A stretch of DNA of 64,000 nt, taken from Variovorax sp. 770b2. Its GTDB lineage: Bacteria; Pseudomonadota; Gammaproteobacteria; Burkholderiales; Burkholderiaceae_C. Under the pieces are notes generated by a model. It saw only the letters and a program-made list of their open reading frames with translations, was not told where the DNA came from and searched no databases. How positions within the stretch are numbered: position 1 is the first letter of the stretch; each line of letters starts with the position of its first letter. The position numbers and the translations under genes are program-made. The DNA is taken from positions 1,707,796 to 1,771,795 of the forward strand of contig NZ_FOXJ01000001.1 in NCBI RefSeq assembly GCF_900115685.1. The letters run 5' to 3'. Below, piece after piece: positions 60,008 through 64,000 of the stretch.

Positions 60008-63000
60008 TCAGATGTCCAGGTGCCAGTGCGCGCGCGCGTAGTTCTCCAGGCCCTCGATGCTCTGCGGCAGCGCGATCGACTCCGACTTCACCGCGCCGCC
60101 CTTCGTCGGAATGTAGCGGATGACGTTCTGCCCGGCCTGCGCCGCAGCCGGATCGCTCTTGGGGAAGCTGCCGTCGTTGTCGTTCATCTTGTCGTCGGTG
60201 AGGCCGTGCATCACCTTGACCCACTCGTTGGCCGGAATGCCCTGCGGGCCGTCCTGCCCCAAGCGGTCGCGCAGCATCTGCATCCCTTCGTCCACCGTCT
60301 TGCCCTGCGATTTCATCAGCGCATTCCACGCCACCATCGGCGAGACGCCCTCGTGCGTGCAGTCCAGCATCGCGCGGGTCTGCGCGTCGCTGAAACCGCT
60401 GTCTTTCAGCACATTGCGCAACCCCGCGTCGCGCTGCGCCTCGCGGGCGTCGACCTGGTCGTAGTGATGGGCGATGTTGTAGAACTGCTTGATGCCGGTG
60501 AACACCGCCACGCCCAGCCCGCCGATGGTGCCGATCTCCGCCGGTATGGCCAGCAGCGAACCCAGCTCGACGGCGCCCGCGCGCGTGAGCGCCGCGCCGG
60601 TCACGTTGACCAGCCCCACACCGCCGTCCACCACGCCGCCCACGCCCATGCCGACGTTGGTGAAGGTCACCCAGCTGGGCACCGTCTTGGCCTGCCCCAC
60701 GGCCAGCGACAGGTCGGCCACGCCCACCCCGGCGGTGCCCAGGCCGAACACGTACTTCCAGGCCATCTTGCCTTCGATGTCCGCCGCGGCGCCGTCGATG
60801 GTGCGGTTGCCCGCGCGCGAGCGCTCGGCCATCAGCGTCGTGTAGGGCTTGGCCATGAAGAAGGCCTGCGTGGGCGCATAGATGCGGTGGTACCACTGGG
60901 CGTAGTCCTGCACTCCGTTGGCCAGCGGCCGCAGGTTGGTGAGCTCGGTGCTCACGTTGTGCGTGACGAAGCCCGCGTTGGCCACCCAGCGCAGCACCTG
61001 CCCGAAGGCGGTGTTGGCGTTGGTCGCGTTGTTGACCGTCTTGGCGCCCACGCCCAGCAGCTTCTGCAGCTTGCCGTCCAGCTCGGAGCCCAGCCGGGCG
61101 AACGCGTCGATGCGGGCCGCATCGGGCAGGTTCGCATCCACGGCCGCGGCCTTGGCGACATAGTCGTCCACCAGCGCGGTGCCCTGGCGCACCTCGTCCG
61201 CGTTCAGGCCCAGCGTCTTGGCCATGCCCTCGGTCTTCACGCGGAAGGCGTCCCAACGCTTGGCGTAGCTGCCCGGGTCCATCACCATGCCGTTGAATTG
61301 CGCATCGGCCACCATCGACCACACCATGCGCGTGGTGCCCGAAACGTGCCGTGTGATGAACATCACCGGGTTGACGAGGTACTCGGTCATCGTGCGCGGA
61401 TCGGCCACGCCCTGCGTGGTGCGGCTGAGCAGGTCCTGGCGCAGCTGCGGGCTCTGGGACATCGCCAGCGCGACGTCGGCGTTCTTGTTGTAGACGCCAT
61501 CCAGCGTGCCCTCCAGGCCCTTTTGCGCATCGCTTTCCGATGTGCCCACGCGCAGGCCATTGAGGTTCTCGTGCGTCCTGGCGAGCGTGTCGCCCCACTC
61601 GCCGACCACGCGCGTGGCCGCATCGACCTTGTTGGCGATGTCGGGGTTCACGCGCCGGTACTGCGCGATCGCCGCGGCCACGCCCTGCGGCGTGCCGTCG
61701 GAGAAATGCGCCACGTAGAACGCCATCGAGGCGCCGGTCGCGTTGTAGCCGGCGGTGCCGCGCAGGTTGCCGATGGCTTCGGTGAGGTGCGTCTCCTGTG
61801 CCTTCACGCCCTTGTCGATGCCGGCGAGCACGCTGTCGCGCATGCCCTGGTTGCCTTGCTTTTCCAGCGCGTTCGCGAGTTCTACCGGCAGCTTCGTGCC
61901 GCCCTGCACGACCGCGCCTTCGACGGCGCGCTGCAGGCTCACATTGAATTCCGGCCGGTCGGTGAAGCGCCCCTTCAGCAGCTCGGTCGCGAAGCGTTCG
62001 GACCAGGCCGAGGTCGGCGAGCGCGCATCGGCCGACTCGGCCACGATCGACAGGCCTTCGACGAACTTCTCGAACTGCGTCATGCTGGCCAGGTCGTCGC
62101 TGGGCCGCGGCAGGTTGCGTTGCAGCAGGTCGAGCATGCCCTTGGCCACCGGCTCGGAGATCTCGGGCGGCGCATCGCGGTACTGCGCCAGGTAGTCGCC
62201 CACGTCGTGCATCGGCATCTCGTCCAGCAGGTCGAGCGCGCGCGTGCGTTCCGCTTCGAACAGCGGCCGCATGCCGGCGGCGGCCTTGTCGCGCTCGCCC
62301 GCATCGCGGCTCACGTCCAGCCGCTGGCGTGCTTCCCGCGCCGCGCCGGCCACGTCGCCGTCGGCCAGGCGGTCTTTCACCACGCTCTCCGAATGCAGCC
62401 GGCCCAGCATCGCGGCGTTGTCGTCGACCAGCGCCTTGTAGGCCGGCGCATCGGGGCCGATCTCCACCAGCGTGGCGGCCGCGAAGCCGGCCGGGTCCTG
62501 GCGCGCCAGGTCGCGGCTCTTGTCGTTCACCAGCGTGGGATGGTCGGCCACGAGGTGCGCGTAGTCCATCTGCGCCTGCACGTCGGCCGTGGTGCCCTTG
62601 AGCAGCCCCGAGTCGCGCAACGCGTCGCGCACGGCGGTGTCGCTGCGCACGTCGAGCTTGTCGAGCGCGATGAGCTGCGCGCGCTGCCGGTTCGCCGCTG
62701 CCACGGGGTTCGCGCCGCTCTGCTGCACGTCGTTGCGGATGGCCTTGAGCATCTCCGCCGAGAACGCGCCCCAGTGGCCGTCGGCCGTCGCCTGCAGCGA
62801 CTTCACCGCCGCCGGGTCATGGCCCGGCTCGCGGGCCAGCGCATCGGCCGCGCGCTGCTGGTGCTGCGCGAGGCCGAGCGTCACTTCGGCAGGCACCGAG
62901 AAGGCCTCCGGCCTGGCCTGGAACGACGGCGTCTGGTGGTTGTGCGGCGTGCTGGCCGAGATCGGGTTGCGGGGCAGCGAGACGATGCCCGTGGGCACGT

Positions 63001-64000
63001 CGTGGCCGGTGTCGATCGGGCTGATCGCATTGGCCGTGGTGATGCCCACCGCGGCCACCAGGCCCACCGTGATCTGCCGCCGGATCACCTTGCCCAGCGG
63101 CCAGCCGCCCGGCGGCTTGGGCGCGTTCTCGATGCTCGGCAGCGTGAACGCGCCGTCGCCGCGCTGCACGTTGCGAAGGCCATTGGCCGCATCGATGCGC
63201 ACCGGCGACTGGTTCGAGACGATGAACCAGTCCTGCGTCGGCTGCGCCGAAGCCTTGCGCGGCGGACGGCCGGTGAGCGCGCGGATGCGCAGGTTGGAAT
63301 CGGCGTACTGCGCATCGGTCGGCTTGTCGCTCTGGCGCGTGATCTCGCCGGTCTCGCGGTTCTTGATGCGGTAGACGGTTTCCTTGGCCTCCTTGGGCTC
63401 CAGGCCGAACCTGGCGCCCATCTCGCGGCGCGGCGCGAGCCCGCCCACGCCCCTGCCCGGCGTGCTGTTGCCGTACCAGCGCACGGTGTCGGTGCCCCGC
63501 GCGACGCGGCCGCTGCCGTCGATCTGCCGCAGCGTCAGGTTGGCGGGCGAAGCGGGGTCGGCGTACAGGTCGGGCTGCCCCTTCACGCGGTAGACGTAGA
63601 CGTTGTCGTTGCCGAAGCCGCCGCTCGTCAGGCGCGCATGCACTTCGGGCCACTCGTCGCCACGGAAGGCCGCGCTCATCGGCTCGGCCACCGGCGCGGT
63701 GCCGGGCCTGGGCGTGCCGCCCTTGGGTGGCTCGGCTGCCGCATCGGTGCCCTTGGCGCGGTCGGCCTTCACCTCCAGCGCCGCCTGGCGATAGAGCTCG
63801 GTCATGCCGACGTGCACCGTCGGGCCGTAGCCCGCGGCCGCGTCGATGCCGGTGCGCGACTGGCTGTCCACGCCGCCCTCGCGGGCGATCGCCCGCATCA
63901 GGCGCGGCACCTGCTTGGCCGTGGGCAGGAGGTCGCTGCGGCCATGGGCCACCTCGAGCGCGGCCACGGTGGCGTCCGCGCCCCAGCTGCCGACGCCGGC
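60008..64000 (-). CDS. Large unrecognised protein (partial, N-terminus outside window)
   Basis: At least 1330 residues are visible and the frame continues through the right edge. Visible part: a mixed alpha/beta N-terminal portion (D-N-V-Y-V-Y-R-V-K-G-Q-P, K-E-T-V-Y-R-I-K-N-R-E-T-G-E), then about 700 mostly helical residues, then a hydrophobic C-terminal region with predicted membrane-like Gly/Val-rich segments (V-F-G-L-G-T-A-G-V-G, G-V-G-G-V-V-D-G-G-V-G-L-V-N-V-T-G) and a soluble tail. No signal peptide or catalytic motif is evident in the visible part. It could be a toxin, an effector or a large structural protein; I do not assign a function. A strong terminator follows. Confidence 0.85.
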   Translation of the reverse strand, partial: AGVGSWGADATVAALEVAHGRSDLLPTAKQVPRLMRAIAREGGVDSQSRTGIDAAAGYGPTVHVGMTELYRQAALEVKADRAKGTDAAAEPPKGGTPRPGTAPVAEPMSAAFRGDEWPEVHARLTSGGFGNDNVYVYRVKGQPDLYADPASPANLTLRQIDGSGRVARGTDTVRWYGNSTPGRGVGGLAPRREMGARFGLEPKEAKETVYRIKNRETGEITRQSDKPTDAQYADSNLRIRALTGRPPRKASAQPTQDWFIVSNQSPVRIDAANGLRNVQRGDGAFTLPSIENAPKPPGGWPLGKVIRRQITVGLVAAVGITTANAISPIDTGHDVPTGIVSLPRNPISASTPHNHQTPSFQARPEAFSVPAEVTLGLAQHQQRAADALAREPGHDPAAVKSLQATADGHWGAFSAEMLKAIRNDVQQSGANPVAAANRQRAQLIALDKLDVRSDTAVRDALRDSGLLKGTTADVQAQMDYAHLVADHPTLVNDKSRDLARQDPAGFAAATLVEIGPDAPAYKALVDDNAAMLGRLHSESVVKDRLADGDVAGAAREARQRLDVSRDAGERDKAAAGMRPLFEAERTRALDLLDEMPMHDVGDYLAQYRDAPPEISEPVAKGMLDLLQRNLPRPSDDLASMTQFEKFVEGLSIVAESADARSPTSAWSERFATELLKGRFTDRPEFNVSLQRAVEGAVVQGGTKLPVELANALEKQGNQGMRDSVLAGIDKGVKAQETHLTEAIGNLRGTAGYNATGASMAFYVAHFSDGTPQGVAAAIAQYRRVNPDIANKVDAATRVVGEWGDTLARTHENLNGLRVGTSESDAQKGLEGTLDGVYNKNADVALAMSQSPQLRQDLLSRTTQGVADPRTMTEYLVNPVMFITRHVSGTTRMVWSMVADAQFNGMVMDPGSYAKRWDAFRVKTEGMAKTLGLNADEVRQGTALVDDYVAKAAAVDANLPDAARIDAFARLGSELDGKLQKLLGVGAKTVNNATNANTAFGQVLRWVANAGFVTHNVSTELTNLRPLANGVQDYAQWYHRIYAPTQAFFMAKPYTTLMAERSRAGNRTIDGAAADIEGKMAWKYVFGLGTAGVGVADLSLAVGQAKTVPSWVTFTNVGMGVGGVVDGGVGLVNVTGAALTRAGAVELGSLLAIPAEIGTIGGLGVAVFTGIKQFYNIAHHYDQVDAREAQRDAGLRNVLKDSGFSDAQTRAMLDCTHEGVSPMVAWNALMKSQGKTVDEGMQMLRDRLGQDGPQGIPANEWVKVMHGLTDDKMNDNDGSFPKSDPAAAQAGQNVIRYIPTKGGAVKSESIALPQSIEGLENYARAHWHLDI

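Overview
The window is GC-rich, almost fully coding DNA from a free-living Betaproteobacterium, most likely Comamonadaceae and probably Variovorax. That placement is inferred from gene content: many LysR regulators and MFS exporters, an orphan Bug-type binding protein, the DUF3348/DUF802/OmpA/DUF2894 operon, a pqi operon and a catabolic biotin-carboxylase cluster. No rRNA, tRNA, CRISPR array, prophage or insertion sequence was recognised.

Layout. 1-3333 (minus): pqi lipid-transport operon with two separate PqiA halves, PqiB and the start of PqiC. 3354-6016: two MFS exporters. 6088-9093: an oxidative cluster (bacterial-luciferase-family monooxygenase, CmcJ/NvfI-like oxygenase, SDR with a degenerate active site). 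9294-12878: M48 membrane peptidase, ACS-type MFS transporter, small exported FlgA-like protein. 12897-16956 (minus): DUF3348, DUF802 (MotA/ExbB-like pore segments plus a long coiled-coil tail), an OmpA/MotB-like protein and DUF2894, which together look like an ion-driven motor or Zorya-AB-like complex without Zorya effector genes. 17106-20383: GNAT, PPOX flavoprotein, MFS, LysR. 20371-25677 (minus): a 1768-residue trimeric autotransporter adhesin with a stalk built of 96-bp tandem repeats. 25890-31202: NmrA-like protein, three LysR regulators, MFS.

31444-42265 (plus) is one long catabolic unit: pxpA, biotin carrier protein, biotin carboxylase, pxpB, pxpC, a TorT-like binding protein with ABC ATPase and permease, GABA aminotransferase, succinate-semialdehyde dehydrogenase. 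The gene order suggests uptake of a lactam, biotin/ATP-dependent ring opening to GABA, and conversion to succinate; 2-pyrrolidinone is the natural candidate. A divergent LysR (30273-31202) probably controls it.

42270-50418: Ogt DNA repair protein, MFS, then a GntR-centred locus with a 1029-residue FAD/Fe-S 2-hydroxyacid dehydrogenase, a glyoxylate-type aminotransferase and a Bug binding protein. Two identical 13-bp palindromes lie in the gntR/aminotransferase divergent gap. 50451-50660 is a long inverted repeat. 50709-58816: hydratase, LysR, MFS, dienelactone hydrolase, GlxA-like AraC, GNAT, thioesterase, LuxR solo, AraC. 58848-59843 is a second, paralogous LuxR solo. 60008-64000 is the C-terminal part of a very large unrecognised protein, closed by a clear intrinsic terminator.
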